64,000 bases of DNA from JAEZDC01 sp036676415 (GTDB taxonomy: Bacteria > Bacteroidota > Bacteroidia > Chitinophagales > Chitinophagaceae): positions 85,989 through 149,988 of the forward strand of contig JAKFCX010000062.1 in the NCBI GenBank assembly GCA_036676415.1, given 5' to 3'. This document shows positions 33,363 through 42,652 of this stretch, in pieces; position 1 is the stretch's first letter; each line of letters opens with the position of its first letter. The translations under genes and the position numbers were made by a program. A model generated the notes under the pieces. It saw nothing but the letters and a program-made list of their open reading frames with translations. It had not been told where the DNA came from and did not search any database.

Positions 33363-36263
33363 ATGAAAAAACTGTTGATTGTTCTCCTGTTTCCTGTTAT
33401 CGGATTAGCACAGAAAGATTTCACCCATTTGGTTAATCCTTTCATTGGTACAGGTGGACACGGTCATACTTATCCAGGAGCAACAATGCCTTTTGGAATG
33501 ATGCAATTAAGTCCGGATACCAGAATGGCCGACTGGGATGGCAGCAGTGGATATCATTACAGCGATTCAGTAATCTATGGATTCTCACACACTCATCTCA
33601 GTGGAACAGGCATTCCTGATTATTGTGACCTTTTAATGATGCCCTTTACCGGAAATGTTCAATGGAACAAAGAAGATTATCGTTCCTCATTCTCACACAA
33701 GAATGAAAAAGCTTCACCGGGGTATTATGAAGTGCTGTTGAATAAACATAATATTAAAGCTCAGTTAACAACTTCTGTAAGAAATGGAATGCATCAATAT
33801 ACTTTTCCATCTTCAACAAATAATGCATCCATCTTAATTGATCTGAAGCACCGTGACCAGGTACTGGAATCAGGAATCGAAAAAATAAATGACTATGAGA
33901 TCCGTGGTTTTAGGAGAAGTAAGTCATGGGCCAGCAACCAGCATTTTTATTTCCATATAAGATTTGAACAACCGATTGCAGGTTTTATTATTAACGACGA
34001 TGGCAAGATCAGTGCCGCTTCAAAAGTTGAAGGCACTAACATTAAAGTTCACGTTCAGTTTAAAAAGCCTTCACATGGAATGGTGAGAGCGAAAGTTGGG
34101 GTTTCCGGAGTGGATGAAGCTGGTGCAAAACTGAATGTTGATACAGAGATCAAAGATTGGAATTTTGATCAGCTTCATCAGAAAGCAAAAACAGCCTGGA
34201 ATAAAGAACTTAGCAAAGTGGAAGTAAAAGGTGGAACATTTAATCAACAGGTGAGTTTTTATACTGCATTGTATCATACCATGGTCGTTCCGAATGTTTT
34301 CGAAGATGTTGACAGAAGATATAGAGGAACCGATAATAAAGTTCACCAGGCAAAAGACTTCACCAACTACTCGGTGTTTTCGCTTTGGGATACATACAGA
34401 GCCTATCATCCTTTAATGACGATCCTTGATCAAAAAAGAACGAAGGATTGGATCAAAACATTTTTGCAACAACACAGAAATGGTGGAATGTTACCTGTGT
34501 GGGAATTTGCCGGCAACGAAACTTTCTGCATGATCGGTTATCATTCTGTTCCTGTTATCGTTGATGCTTATCAGAAAGGATTATTCAAGGGAAATGAAAA
34601 GGAGTTGTTAGATGCTATGATTGCTTACGCTGAAAGTAGCCGTTTTGGATTAGATCATTACCAGAAATATGGATACATAAGTAACGATAAAGAACATGAG
34701 TCTGTTTCAAAAACTTTAGAGTATGCGTATGATGATTGGTGCATTGCACAATTTGCAAAGATGATCGGCAATATTGCAGTTTATGAAAAATACATGCAAA
34801 GAGCACAGTATTACAAAAATGTATTTGACCCTGCTACCAAACACATGAGAGGGAAATTACAGGCTATGTGGTACACTCCTTTCGATGCAAAAGAGATCAA
34901 TAATTTTTATACGGAAGCAAACTCCTGGCAATATTCATTTGCAGTTCCACAGGACATTGAAACATTAATACAATTGCATGGTGGCAAAGATTCCTTTGCA
35001 GCAAAATTGAATGAACTTTTTACCACTACATCAAAAACAACAGGAAGAGAACAGGCTGATGTTACAGGTCTGATCGGTCAATATGCTCAGGGCAATGAAC
35101 CTAGTCACCATATGGCTTATTTATTCAATTATGCGGGTATGCCATGGAGAACACAGGAACTGGTGAATTTCATCAATACTGAATTTTATATTAATGCACC
35201 GGATGGATTAATTGGCAACGAAGATTGTGGCCAGATGAGTGCCTGGTTTATTTTTTCGGCAATGGGATTTTATCCAGTTCTGCCCGGAAGTGGTGAATAT
35301 GTTTTAGGAACACCGATGTTTGATGAAGTAAAGATCAACCTGGAAAACGGAAAGCGTTTCTCAATCAAAGCAAAGAATAAAAAACCAGGTAATTTCTTTG
35401 TGAAAGGTTTACGATTAAATGGAAAGAAACACTCAAAGCTTTATTTAAAGCACAATGATGTAATGAAAGGTGGCACACTAGAATTTGATCTATCAAATGA
35501 GCCTTATAAATCACTCCGATACGAGTTACCTCATTCAAAAATTGAAGCGAAGGATATCGTTGCTGTTCCTTTTTTCAATGTTGAATCAAATAAATTCAGG
35601 TCAACTATGAAAGTGAGCCTTGCCAGCATAAACAAAACAGCTGAGATCTATTATAACATCAAAACAGACACAACTGAAACCAGTTTTTTGAAATACGAAA
35701 ACGATTTTGAAATCGATCATTCATGTGAAATATTCACTTACGTGGTCAAAGGAAAAGAACAAAGCCCCACTGTGTCACAAAAATTTTACAGGATACCGGG
35801 AGATATCAGCATCAAAGTAAATTCAACAGTTCATCCAATGTATACAGCAGGTGGACCTGAATCTTTAATCGATGGCATAACCGGAACGATCAACTGGAAA
35901 GCCGGAGAATGGCAGAGCTATTTTGATACTGATCTCGATGCTGTCATCGATCTGCAAACAGTAAAAACAATTTCTTATTTAGGTGTTCATGTTTTGCAGG
36001 ATGTGAGTCCATGGATAATTTACCCGAAAGAAGTAATATTTTATAGCAGCCTGGATGGAGTGAATTATACAGAAGCAACACGAATTCAAAACAGTGTTGA
36101 TCAAAAGAGTGAAAGCGTTGAAACGCAAAACCTCGGAAGAGAAGTGAAACTACAGGCAAAATATATTAAAGTAAAAGTGGTAAATGGAGGTAAGCTTCCT
36201 TCATGGCATGAAAGTGCAGGAAATCCTTCTCATTTGTTTATTGATGAGATCATAGTCAAATGA
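33363..36263 (+). CDS. GH92 alpha-mannosidase with discoidin-like domain
   Basis: A 966-residue exported glycoside hydrolase family 92 exo-alpha-mannosidase. Signal peptide 1-16. The GH92 catalytic region (about 20-720) is marked by VNPFIGTGGHGHTYPGATMP at its start, and by WDTYRAYHPL and NEDCGQMSAWF later; the acidic residues of the last motif are expected to bind the calcium or act in catalysis. The extra C-terminus (about 750-966) looks like an Ig/chitobiase-type beta domain and then an F5/8 type C (discoidin) fold (ESLIDGITGTINWKAGEW...). Family members trim alpha-mannose from high-mannose N-glycans. Confidence 0.95.
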   Translation: MKKLLIVLLFPVIGLAQKDFTHLVNPFIGTGGHGHTYPGATMPFGMMQLSPDTRMADWDGSSGYHYSDSVIYGFSHTHLSGTGIPDYCDLLMMPFTGNVQWNKEDYRSSFSHKNEKASPGYYEVLLNKHNIKAQLTTSVRNGMHQYTFPSSTNNASILIDLKHRDQVLESGIEKINDYEIRGFRRSKSWASNQHFYFHIRFEQPIAGFIINDDGKISAASKVEGTNIKVHVQFKKPSHGMVRAKVGVSGVDEAGAKLNVDTEIKDWNFDQLHQKAKTAWNKELSKVEVKGGTFNQQVSFYTALYHTMVVPNVFEDVDRRYRGTDNKVHQAKDFTNYSVFSLWDTYRAYHPLMTILDQKRTKDWIKTFLQQHRNGGMLPVWEFAGNETFCMIGYHSVPVIVDAYQKGLFKGNEKELLDAMIAYAESSRFGLDHYQKYGYISNDKEHESVSKTLEYAYDDWCIAQFAKMIGNIAVYEKYMQRAQYYKNVFDPATKHMRGKLQAMWYTPFDAKEINNFYTEANSWQYSFAVPQDIETLIQLHGGKDSFAAKLNELFTTTSKTTGREQADVTGLIGQYAQGNEPSHHMAYLFNYAGMPWRTQELVNFINTEFYINAPDGLIGNEDCGQMSAWFIFSAMGFYPVLPGSGEYVLGTPMFDEVKINLENGKRFSIKAKNKKPGNFFVKGLRLNGKKHSKLYLKHNDVMKGGTLEFDLSNEPYKSLRYELPHSKIEAKDIVAVPFFNVESNKFRSTMKVSLASINKTAEIYYNIKTDTTETSFLKYENDFEIDHSCEIFTYVVKGKEQSPTVSQKFYRIPGDISIKVNSTVHPMYTAGGPESLIDGITGTINWKAGEWQSYFDTDLDAVIDLQTVKTISYLGVHVLQDVSPWIIYPKEVIFYSSLDGVNYTEATRIQNSVDQKSESVETQNLGREVKLQAKYIKVKVVNGGKLPSWHESAGNPSHLFIDEIIVK

Positions 36264-36288
36264 TCATTCAGCTGAATATTGATATATA

Positions 36289-36322
36289 GTACAAGTGAGT
36301 GACACAACGAAGCTAAATAGTA
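36289..36322 (+). repeat. Dispersed intergenic repeat, subtype A
   Basis: Full-length copy: GTACAAGTGAGTGACACAAC, then GAAGCTAAATAGTA. It lies between the convergent GH92 and serine dehydratase genes. Confidence 0.85.
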
Positions 36323-36340
36323 ATACAGCAGCTAAAGACA

Positions 36341-37768
36341 TTAACATTCACTCAAACTTAATGGTATGTGTACAGCCAAACCACCATCAGAAGTTTCTTT
36401 GTACTTGCTATTCATGTCAAGTGCAGTATCCCACATTGTTTTGATGACCTTATCCAACGAAACTTTTGCATAATCCGGTGAGCTTTGTAAAGCTAATTGA
36501 GAAGCAGTGATGGCTTTGATGGCACCCATCGTATTTCTTTCGATACATGGAACTTGTACCAATCCACCAATAGGGTCACAGGTCATTCCAAGATGATGTT
36601 CCATTGCAATTTCAGCAGCCATCATTGTTTGTCGTTGAGAACCACCCTGGCTCTCAGTCAATGCTGCTGCAGCCATAGCACTGCTCACACCAATTTCTGC
36701 CTGGCAACCCCCCATAGCAGCAGAAATAGTTGCTCCTTTTTTGAAAATACTTCCTATTTCAGATGCCGTTAAAAGAAAACGAATGATCTTATCTTCATCA
36801 TTTGCATCCATGAATGTGATGTAGTATTGCAACACAGCTGGAATAACACCAGCGGCTCCGTTTGTTGGTGCAGTAACCACTCTACCAAATGCTGCATTCT
36901 CTTCGTTCACAGCCAAAGCAAAGCAACTTACCCAATCTAAAATATACTGGAAGTTTTCTCCGCCTTCTTTGATTGCTTTTTGCCAGGTATTGTAATCGGT
37001 ATATTTTCTTCCCTTCAGTAGTTTCTTATTAAGATCGAATGCTCTTCGCCTTACGTTCAAACCACCAGGCAATTCTCCTTTTGTATGACAACCTCGATAA
37101 ATGCAATCTTTCATCGTATCCCAGATACGCATGACACCTTTTCTGGTTTCTGCCTCTGGTCTCCATGCCGATTCGTTCTCCATCACCACTTCATTAATGC
37201 TCATGCCGGTTTTCATACACCAATGCAAAAGCTCATCACCGGTATCTACCGGAAAAGGCAACAACACATCATCTTTGCTTCCTCTTTCCTCACCTTCTTT
37301 CACAACAAAACCACCACCGATAGAATAAAAAGTCTCACTCCAGCCCTCACCATTTTTTAAACTAACGAGAAATGATAACCCGTTTGGATGATATGGAAGT
37401 ACTTCGTTAAATAAGAATTGAACATTTGCAGCAGGTTCAAAATCAACGATCACCTCTCCACCGAGTTTTAATCGCTTAGTAGTAGTGATCCCATTGATCT
37501 TTGGCGTTATCGCATTCACATCAATGGTAACAGGATCCTCTCCACACAAGCCTAACATGACTGCAATATCAGTTCCATGTCCTTTTCCTGTCTTTGCAAG
37601 TGATCCGTATAATAAAACTGTAACCGAAGCCACATCGTTTAGTGAAGCTTTCGATCTAATGGTATCAAGACAACGTAACGCTGCTCTCCATGGACCCAAA
37701 GTGTGAGAACTCGATGGCCCTACTCCTATCTTAAACATATCGAACACCGAAATTGCTTCATGTGGCAT
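36341..37768 (-). CDS. sdaA: L-serine ammonia-lyase, iron-sulfur type
   Basis: A 475-residue single-chain L-serine deaminase giving pyruvate and ammonia. The N-terminal beta-type domain begins MPHEAISVFDMFKIGVGPSS with SSHTLGPW; the alpha-type domain holds cysteines for a [4Fe-4S] cluster in AAMGGCQAEIG and GMTCDPIGGLVQVPC. The frame is open to TTG at 37777, but that lies inside the -7 box (37775-37782), so I start at ATG 37768. The first base of the transcript would be at or very close to this ATG, so translation may be leaderless. Confidence 0.94.
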   Translation of the reverse strand: MPHEAISVFDMFKIGVGPSSSHTLGPWRAALRCLDTIRSKASLNDVASVTVLLYGSLAKTGKGHGTDIAVMLGLCGEDPVTIDVNAITPKINGITTTKRLKLGGEVIVDFEPAANVQFLFNEVLPYHPNGLSFLVSLKNGEGWSETFYSIGGGFVVKEGEERGSKDDVLLPFPVDTGDELLHWCMKTGMSINEVVMENESAWRPEAETRKGVMRIWDTMKDCIYRGCHTKGELPGGLNVRRRAFDLNKKLLKGRKYTDYNTWQKAIKEGGENFQYILDWVSCFALAVNEENAAFGRVVTAPTNGAAGVIPAVLQYYITFMDANDEDKIIRFLLTASEIGSIFKKGATISAAMGGCQAEIGVSSAMAAAALTESQGGSQRQTMMAAEIAMEHHLGMTCDPIGGLVQVPCIERNTMGAIKAITASQLALQSSPDYAKVSLDKVIKTMWDTALDMNSKYKETSDGGLAVHIPLSLSEC

Positions 37769-37774
37769 AGCCTG

Positions 37775-37782
37775 CAAATGTA
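37775..37782 (-). promoter_or_regulatory. sdaA -7 box
   Basis: TACATTTG on the minus strand (37782-37775), followed by CAGGCT and then ATG at 37768. It excludes the upstream TTG as start. Confidence 0.7.
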
Positions 37783-37827
37783 GTTAACGACAGCTTGTTA
37801 TCTGGCCAAAGATTTCAGAAAATATCT

Positions 37828-37835
37828 TAGGTTTG
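37828..37835 (+). promoter_or_regulatory. Serine hydrolase -7 box
   Basis: TAGGTTTG on the plus strand, seven bases before the ATG at 37843. It is back to back with the sdaA box 46 bases away, giving a divergent promoter region. Confidence 0.55.
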
Positions 37836-37842
37836 GCTAACA

Positions 37843-39096
37843 ATGAAACTTACACTGCTCTCTGTTTTTATTCTTGCAATAGCCTGCAGATCAACCATGC
37901 AAACCATAGAGTCATCACCTGATCCTGGAAAAAACACACTTGTTGAATTATTACAGTCAAACAAGGAGATGCAACGCTTCATACAGAACAAAGAAGAATT
38001 GAATCTGCAGGTGATCTATACCAAAATTGATCGTAACCCTAAAGGTGAACCGCATTTTACAGACTATTTGTTTAACGTGGATGCGGGTAAATATTTTTAC
38101 CCTGCCAGTACTGTGAAAATGCCTGTAGCATTTCTCGCACTGGAAAAAATAAATGAATTAAGAGAGAGACGAATAGATAAGTACAGTACAATGATCACCG
38201 ATAGCAGCTTCAGTGGTCAGCAGGTTAGTTATACTCAGCCAACGGCAAAAGACAGCAAGGCCAGCATTGCTCATTATATCAAACAAATTTTCCTGGTGAG
38301 TGATAATGATGCATTCAACAGGTTATATGAGTTTCTTGGGCAAGAATACATTCACAATTACCTGCAACAAAAAGGATATAACCATTCTGTTATCCGGCAT
38401 CGGCTGGCAATATTCCTTAACCAGGAACAAAACAGGCATACCAATCCTGTTGGTTTTTATGATACTTCAGGAAACGTTTTATACGAACAAGCTGCTCAAT
38501 ACAGTAAAGCCAGCTTTCCAGATGCAAATATTAAGCTTGGAAAGGGATACTATAGTGGTAACAAACTAATAAATGAACCATTTGATTTTTCGCTGAAGAA
38601 TAATGTTTCGCTGCAAGACCTTCATCAACAATTAAGAACTTTTATCTTTCCAGCTTCTGTAAAAAAAGAACAGCGATATAATATTTCTGAAGAAGATCAG
38701 CTATTTGCTTTGCGTTGGATGAGCAGCTATCCACGGGAAAGTAGATATCCATATTACGACACCATTTCGTATCCTGACAACTACACAAAATTCCTCGGCA
38801 GCAAAATCATTTCTAACTCCAACGTAAGAATATTCAGTAAGGCCGGCTGGGCCTATGGCTTTCTTACCGATGTTGCTTATATCATAGACCTCGAAAACAA
38901 TGTCGAATTCATGATAAGTGCTACCATTCTCAATAATAGTGATGGGGTATTTAATGATGATAAATACGATTTTGAAAAAACAGGCTTCCCCTTCATGGCG
39001 TTGCTTGGAGATATTGTATATCAACACGAACTAAAACGAAAAAGACCCGGCAAAGTCGATCTTTCCGGGCTTCGCTTCGATTACACCAAAGAGTAG
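37843..39096 (+). CDS. Serine hydrolase lipoprotein, class A beta-lactamase-like
   Basis: A 417-residue exported serine hydrolase with the penicillin-binding fold. The signal ends in a lipobox, LAIACRS (Cys at about 15), so it is probably a lipoprotein. The catalytic S-x-x-K motif is STVK (in FYPASTVKMPVAF, around residue 90), the SDN motif is VSDNDAFNRLYE, and the third motif is KAG (SKAGWAYGF), as in class A-like enzymes. It is more divergent than clinical beta-lactamases and may be a peptidase or esterase; antibiotic resistance should not be assumed. ATG at 37843. Confidence 0.82.
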   Translation: MKLTLLSVFILAIACRSTMQTIESSPDPGKNTLVELLQSNKEMQRFIQNKEELNLQVIYTKIDRNPKGEPHFTDYLFNVDAGKYFYPASTVKMPVAFLALEKINELRERRIDKYSTMITDSSFSGQQVSYTQPTAKDSKASIAHYIKQIFLVSDNDAFNRLYEFLGQEYIHNYLQQKGYNHSVIRHRLAIFLNQEQNRHTNPVGFYDTSGNVLYEQAAQYSKASFPDANIKLGKGYYSGNKLINEPFDFSLKNNVSLQDLHQQLRTFIFPASVKKEQRYNISEEDQLFALRWMSSYPRESRYPYYDTISYPDNYTKFLGSKIISNSNVRIFSKAGWAYGFLTDVAYIIDLENNVEFMISATILNNSDGVFNDDKYDFEKTGFPFMALLGDIVYQHELKRKRPGKVDLSGLRFDYTKE

Positions 39097-39164
39097 TATT
39101 TGATTTATTCGGTGATGGCACAATCATTGCCAAGAGTACAACATCGAATAAAATACTAATCACT

Positions 39165-39854
39165 ATGAAAAGGAATTTCTTAGCGCTATGTGCACTGCTG
39201 TGTTCTGCAGTATTTTTTGTTAGTTGTGAAAAGAATGATGATGATGCTACTGCTAGCCTATTAGTGGTAAATGCATCTCCCAATGGAACTAATATTGACG
39301 CTTCTGCCAATGGATCTGTCATTGCATCTAACATTGCTTACCCATCCAACTCTGGTTACAAAGCAGTTGCTGCCGGCAATGTAAATGTGATCGTGAAACA
39401 AACAGGCACAAGCACAGAAATAATCAACGGAACATTGGCAACCGAAGCCAATGCACATTATACATTGTATGTGGTAGATTCAGCACATAAAAGAAGAGCT
39501 GCTTTTACAAGAGACGATCTTTCTGCACCGGCTGCAGGTAAAGCGAAGGTTCGTTTATTGCATTTAAGTCCGAATGCTCCGAGTGTAGACGTATTGGCTA
39601 ACGGAGCTGCAGCAACCAATTTCAGCAACAGGAGCTTCAATGATGTTGCTACAAATGCTAACTACGCTGCTTTCACAGAAGTAAATGCAGCAGGACTGGC
39701 GTTTCAAATTAACCTGGCGGGAAGTTCAACAGCTGTTGCTACTATACCTGCTTTTACGGTACAGGCCGGCAAGATTTATACATTTATCATTAAGGGATTT
39801 GCAGGTGTAGTTGGAACACAAGGATTGGGAGTTGAGGTGATCACACATAACTAA
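39165..39854 (+). CDS. DUF4397 lipoprotein
   Basis: A 229-residue lipoprotein with signal and lipobox AVFFVSCEKNDDD (Cys at about 25), followed by a DUF4397 beta-sandwich (about 33-225) that has two VN/LHLSPNAPSVDVLANG-like repeats. The family is common in Bacteroidota; function unknown. ATG at 39165. Transcribed alone and ended by the hairpin at 39885. Confidence 0.9.
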   Translation: MKRNFLALCALLCSAVFFVSCEKNDDDATASLLVVNASPNGTNIDASANGSVIASNIAYPSNSGYKAVAAGNVNVIVKQTGTSTEIINGTLATEANAHYTLYVVDSAHKRRAAFTRDDLSAPAAGKAKVRLLHLSPNAPSVDVLANGAAATNFSNRSFNDVATNANYAAFTEVNAAGLAFQINLAGSSTAVATIPAFTVQAGKIYTFIIKGFAGVVGTQGLGVEVITHN

Positions 39855-39884
39855 TTTTTTTTTGGGCAAGCAAGGATAGAAAAG

Positions 39885-39912
39885 ATCCTGCCGTAATTGG
39901 CGGGATTTTTTA
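39885..39912 (+). terminator. Terminator of the DUF4397 gene
   Basis: Stem ATCCTGCC/GGCGGGAT (39885-39892, 39899-39906, one T-G pair), then TTTTTTAT. Confidence 0.85.
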
Positions 39913-39946
39913 TTGTGCAGAGTCCGGAATCGCTATTAGGCTTTAC

Positions 39947-39967
39947 TTGCGTCGCACTCTTGTGTAA
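39947..39967 (-). repeat. Dispersed intergenic repeat, subtype B
   Basis: Read on the minus strand ACAAGAGTGCGACGCAAG, then TAAAGCCTAATAGC, as at the other full copies. It lies between convergent genes. Confidence 0.8.
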
Positions 39968-40050
39968 TCGTAGACACAGCAGCAAGAAAAACCAGGTTTA
40001 GTTTTAGCACTTCATGAAAATGGCATTGGAATTAAAATTAAGACGTGGGA

Positions 40051-41331
40051 TTACAACCGAAATCGATACTGCAATCCTGCCTGTATATTAGTCGACCGGA
40101 ATCGATAACTTACTTTATTCTGCACATCAGGCAAACCGGAATAATTAACCCATAATCCAATTTTTTTATTAATCACTACACCTGTCTCTGCAGCAAAAAA
40201 CATTGCAAAACTCTTTCCGGAGTTTTTTTCTGAAGTGCCTGAGGGCTTTCGTTCATCGTATGAATTCTCTAAAAAGAAATGAAGCGAAGGCCCTATACTG
40301 GTATACCAGGAAAAGTTATCGGTTTTGATCCATGATTTACCAATAAACAAGTCAAGGTTGATCTCTTTTAAATATACAGTAACAGTATCAGGAGAATAAG
40401 CCAGATTATTAATGTATTCATAAGGAGCAATTCCGACCTGCTCAATAGATAAATATTTTAAATGCGGATTTAAAAAAACTTTTCCCAGGTTACGTTGAAA
40501 ATATTGAATGTAACTGACAGAAAAAAGTGGTGCTGTTTTAACATCAAATTTCGTCCTAGTAGCAGGAATCGTTTGTTGTCTTGGACCGATCTCAAAGAAA
40601 TTAGCCATTCCCCCAACACTGATAGCAAATTCCGGCCTAAATGCCTTCTTACCAGTAGCTGATTTTACATTCATAACCTTATCGAGATACTTCACAATAT
40701 CTTCACCGTCATAATCAACATAGAATATTTTGCGTTCCAGAGAAGCCCTACCCACTAATAATGAAGCAAGCATACCTTGAAGTTGCACCTGGTAATTTCG
40801 TACATATACAGGTTTATCATCTCTATTATAAAAGGCCTTGAATTGTAATTCGGAAAATTTTCCATTATTCTCCAAAGCAAAATAATTAGTTCGCTTCGCA
40901 TCTGAAAATTCGTAGAGTTTTAAAACCGGGCTATTATAAATCTCACGCAAAAAAACATGCAGGTTCTCATAAACATCTTCAACCTCTTTATACTCGGGAG
41001 GAATACTAAGCCCTATGTTACCAATATGTATCACATTCGTCATCCTGCTGATCTCTTTGGAAACATACGTATCGAGATTATTAATTGAAAAGAGCGATAC
41101 ATCACCAGGTTTTAAAGTAAGCAATGCATCACCTCCGTCAGGTTTAAAAGATACGTCCCTGGGATTTTTTACCCATTGTGTATAGTTCATAAAACTGCCG
41201 AAAGTAGTATCACCAGTTTTTGAAACATAGTAGCCATTGTACTTTTGTTGACCATAAGCTATGCCTGGTGAAATAGAAAAAATAATAAATGATAGCAGGA
41301 TACTGATTTTTAAGAGGATTTGTGGTTTCAT
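40051..41331 (-). CDS. Exported outer-membrane beta-barrel-like protein
   Basis: A 426-residue protein with a signal peptide (1-28, ending AYGQQ). The N-terminal half has a repetitive beta fold (TKTGDTTFGSF; FKPDGGDALLTLKPGD) and the C-terminal half shows alternating aromatic/hydrophilic strands ending in QAGLQYRFRL, a typical barrel C-terminus with a terminal Leu after Phe-Arg. I recognise the type from other Chitinophagaceae but not a named function. ATG at 41331. It is monocistronic. Confidence 0.75.
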   Translation of the reverse strand: MKPQILLKISILLSFIIFSISPGIAYGQQKYNGYYVSKTGDTTFGSFMNYTQWVKNPRDVSFKPDGGDALLTLKPGDVSLFSINNLDTYVSKEISRMTNVIHIGNIGLSIPPEYKEVEDVYENLHVFLREIYNSPVLKLYEFSDAKRTNYFALENNGKFSELQFKAFYNRDDKPVYVRNYQVQLQGMLASLLVGRASLERKIFYVDYDGEDIVKYLDKVMNVKSATGKKAFRPEFAISVGGMANFFEIGPRQQTIPATRTKFDVKTAPLFSVSYIQYFQRNLGKVFLNPHLKYLSIEQVGIAPYEYINNLAYSPDTVTVYLKEINLDLFIGKSWIKTDNFSWYTSIGPSLHFFLENSYDERKPSGTSEKNSGKSFAMFFAAETGVVINKKIGLWVNYSGLPDVQNKVSYRFRSTNIQAGLQYRFRL

Positions 41332-41400
41332 TTAGCAGATTGATTTAGTAAAACTAAAATAGAAGTAAATATTTGATCAGAAAAATATTTACGTTCATCC

Positions 41401-41408
41401 TACATTTG
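41401..41408 (+). promoter_or_regulatory. Aminotransferase -7 box
   Basis: TACATTTG on the plus strand, 21 bases before the ATG at 41430. It lies inside an upstream extension of the open frame, which is therefore not translated. Confidence 0.7.
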
Positions 41409-41429
41409 TCATCTATCAAAGCTTGCATT

Positions 41430-42620
41430 ATGGATTTGTCTTCAAGATTGCAGAAATTCAACGAACCGGAAACACTTAAGATGGCCAAACTGGGTAGAGA
41501 GTTAAGGGCAAAAGGCCTTGACATAACGGACCTGAGCCTGGGAGAACCTGATTTCGACACACCAAAACACATTAAGAAAGCTGCAATCAATGCAATCAAA
41601 GAAAACTGGAGTCACTACACTCCTGTTGCCGGCTATCTTGATCTGCGTGAAGCCATTTGTCATAAGTTTAAAAGAGATAATGATCTTGATTATAGCCCGG
41701 TGAACATTCTTGTTTCAACAGGTGCAAAACAAAGTATAGCCAATCTTGCAATGGCGGTAATAGAAGAAGGTGATGAAGTGATCATTCCTACACCTTATTG
41801 GGTTACATATTCAGAAATAGTAAAGCTGGCCGATGGCAAAGTGAACCTGGTACAAACCACTTTGGAAAATGGATATAAGATCACTCCCCAACAGTTAGAA
41901 GAAGCCATTACTCCTGCAACAAAATTGTTCATGTTTTCTTCTCCATGTAATCCAACAGGAGCAGTTTATACAAAGGATGAATTAGCAGCATTGGCCGAAG
42001 TATTTAAAAAACATCCTCAGGTGTTGATCATGGCTGATGAGATCTATGAATACATCAACTATGTGGGCAAACATGAAAGCATTGCACAGTTTGCTGATTT
42101 AAAAGACAGGGTGATCATCATCAACGGTCTTAGTAAAGGTTTTGCCATGACGGGTTATCGTTTAGGTTACATGGCTGCAAATGCAGAAATTATCAGGGCG
42201 TGTGAAAAGATACAAGGCCAGTTCACAAGTGGCACAAACGCTGTTACACAACGTGCAGCTATAGAAGCATTGCAACATGATCTGCGACCTACCGAAAAAA
42301 TGGTGAAGGAATTCAAGAAGCGTAGAAAAAAAGTATTGAAGCTCCTAAAAGGAATGAACGGTATCGAATGTTTTGAACCGGATGGTGCTTTTTATGTGTT
42401 CCCAAAAGTGACTGCTTTCTTTGGTAAAAGCAATGGTGAATATAAAATTGAGAACGCTGATGATCTTTGCATGTACCTGTTGAATGCAGCTCATGTTTCA
42501 ACAGTAACCGGAAGGGCTTTTGGTAATCCTGAATGTATCAGAATATCTTTTGCCAACAGTATGGATAACATTGAAAAAGGATTTAAAAAAATAAAAGAGG
42601 CTTTGTCTCAATTGAAATAA
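41430..42620 (+). CDS. PLP-dependent aminotransferase, aspartate type
   Basis: A 396-residue class I/II aminotransferase of the AspC/AspB (Ib) group. The start is MDLSSRLQKFNEPETLKMA. The PLP-binding lysine is in INGLSKGFAMTGYRLGY, near residue 239, and the C-terminal carboxylate-binding arginine lies in NPECIRISFAN. It interconverts aspartate and 2-oxoglutarate with oxaloacetate and glutamate. The longer frame begins at 41373 and would read through the promoter box. RlmK-like gene follows after 32 bases. Confidence 0.93.
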   Translation: MDLSSRLQKFNEPETLKMAKLGRELRAKGLDITDLSLGEPDFDTPKHIKKAAINAIKENWSHYTPVAGYLDLREAICHKFKRDNDLDYSPVNILVSTGAKQSIANLAMAVIEEGDEVIIPTPYWVTYSEIVKLADGKVNLVQTTLENGYKITPQQLEEAITPATKLFMFSSPCNPTGAVYTKDELAALAEVFKKHPQVLIMADEIYEYINYVGKHESIAQFADLKDRVIIINGLSKGFAMTGYRLGYMAANAEIIRACEKIQGQFTSGTNAVTQRAAIEALQHDLRPTEKMVKEFKKRRKKVLKLLKGMNGIECFEPDGAFYVFPKVTAFFGKSNGEYKIENADDLCMYLLNAAHVSTVTGRAFGNPECIRISFANSMDNIEKGFKKIKEALSQLK

Positions 42621-42652
42621 TCCAGCGTTTTCTGCGATTTCCGCGAGACACT

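Noticed and set aside
37843..39096. Beta-lactamase resistance gene
   Set aside because: The fold motifs STVK, SDN and KAG are present, but the overall sequence is far from known resistance enzymes, so only serine hydrolase is claimed.
41373..41429. Longer N-terminus for the aminotransferase
   Set aside because: It reads through the -7 box at 41401-41408 and has no family similarity.
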